Assembly (NCBI GenBank): GCA_002327445.1
Contig: DCWA01000047.1
Span: 62,285-76,439 of the forward strand
Direction: 5' to 3'
Source: Desulfobacteraceae bacterium UBA2174
GTDB taxonomy: Bacteria > Desulfobacterota > Desulfobacteria > Desulfobacterales > UBA2174
DNA: 14,155 bases
A model generated the notes under the pieces. The model searched no databases, was not told the DNA's origin, and saw nothing but the letters and a program-made list of their open reading frames with translations. The position numbers and the translations under genes are program-made. Below are positions 14,091 through 14,155 of this stretch, piece by piece (the first letter of the stretch is position 1; each line of letters begins with the position of its first letter).

Positions 14091-14155
14091 GCTCCCGCCG
14101 GGAGACGATTCGTTGAAAGGCGCCAAGCAAAGGCACTTCGGCCGGGATTTTCAGG
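14091..14155 (+). repeat. Partial intergenic repeat, probable copy C
   Basis: A hairpin CTCCC-GCC-GGGAG (14091-14103) is followed by ACGATTCG, paralleling the hairpin plus ACGAATCG at the start of copy B. TTGAAAGGCG (14113-14122) and GGATTTTCAGG (14145-14155) also recall copy B (TTGAAAGGCG at 13800 and the TATTTTCAAG stretch). The window ends inside this copy, so its extent is unknown. Confidence 0.35.

Noticed and set aside
13905..14155. Integron attC sites
   Set aside because: The paired hairpins suggested attC, but no RYYYAAC and GTTRRRY core pair was found, and no integrase or cassette genes are present.

Overview
The window reads as a high-GC chromosomal segment of a deltaproteobacterium in the broad sense (Desulfobacterota, plausibly a Desulfosarcina-like sulfate reducer). 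This rests on the gene order rpsF-rpsR-DUF2232-rplI-dnaB, a PilR/NtrC-type regulator and a long N-terminally extended HflX. No rRNA, tRNA, CRISPR, transposase or phage gene is visible. The taxonomic call is inference from gene order and protein style, not from a search.

Layout. Positions 1-248 are non-coding and hold an inverted-repeat structure and one copy of a diverged intergenic repeat. On the minus strand, 249-3946 carries three genes transcribed leftward: a stand-alone RlmK-type 23S rRNA methyltransferase, a sigma-54-dependent response regulator and an MFS transporter. A 176-bp divergent region separates these from a plus-strand alanine block (4123-7992): an Lrp/AsnC-family regulator, alanine dehydrogenase (ald), alanine racemase (alr) and an alpha/beta hydrolase. 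A promoter-like site and a strong leader hairpin then precede the ribosomal/replication cluster (8143-13650): rpsF, rpsR, a DUF2232 membrane protein, rplI, dnaB and hflX. Positions 13651-14155 are again non-coding and hold structured repeats, including a second and a probable third copy of the repeat seen at the left end.

How the genes fit together. The Lrp-like protein is probably a local alanine-responsive regulator of ald. Ald interconverts L-alanine with pyruvate and ammonia, and Alr supplies D-alanine for peptidoglycan. The S6/S18/L9 genes with DnaB form a classic ribosome and replication-fork cluster, and HflX is a ribosome-associated GTPase. Most of the window is conserved housekeeping DNA. 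The less ordinary items are a JAMM/MPN-like metal-site signature in the HflX N-terminal extension, the repeat family bracketing the gene block, strong hairpins upstream of rpsF and dnaB, and a very acidic C-terminal tail on S6.
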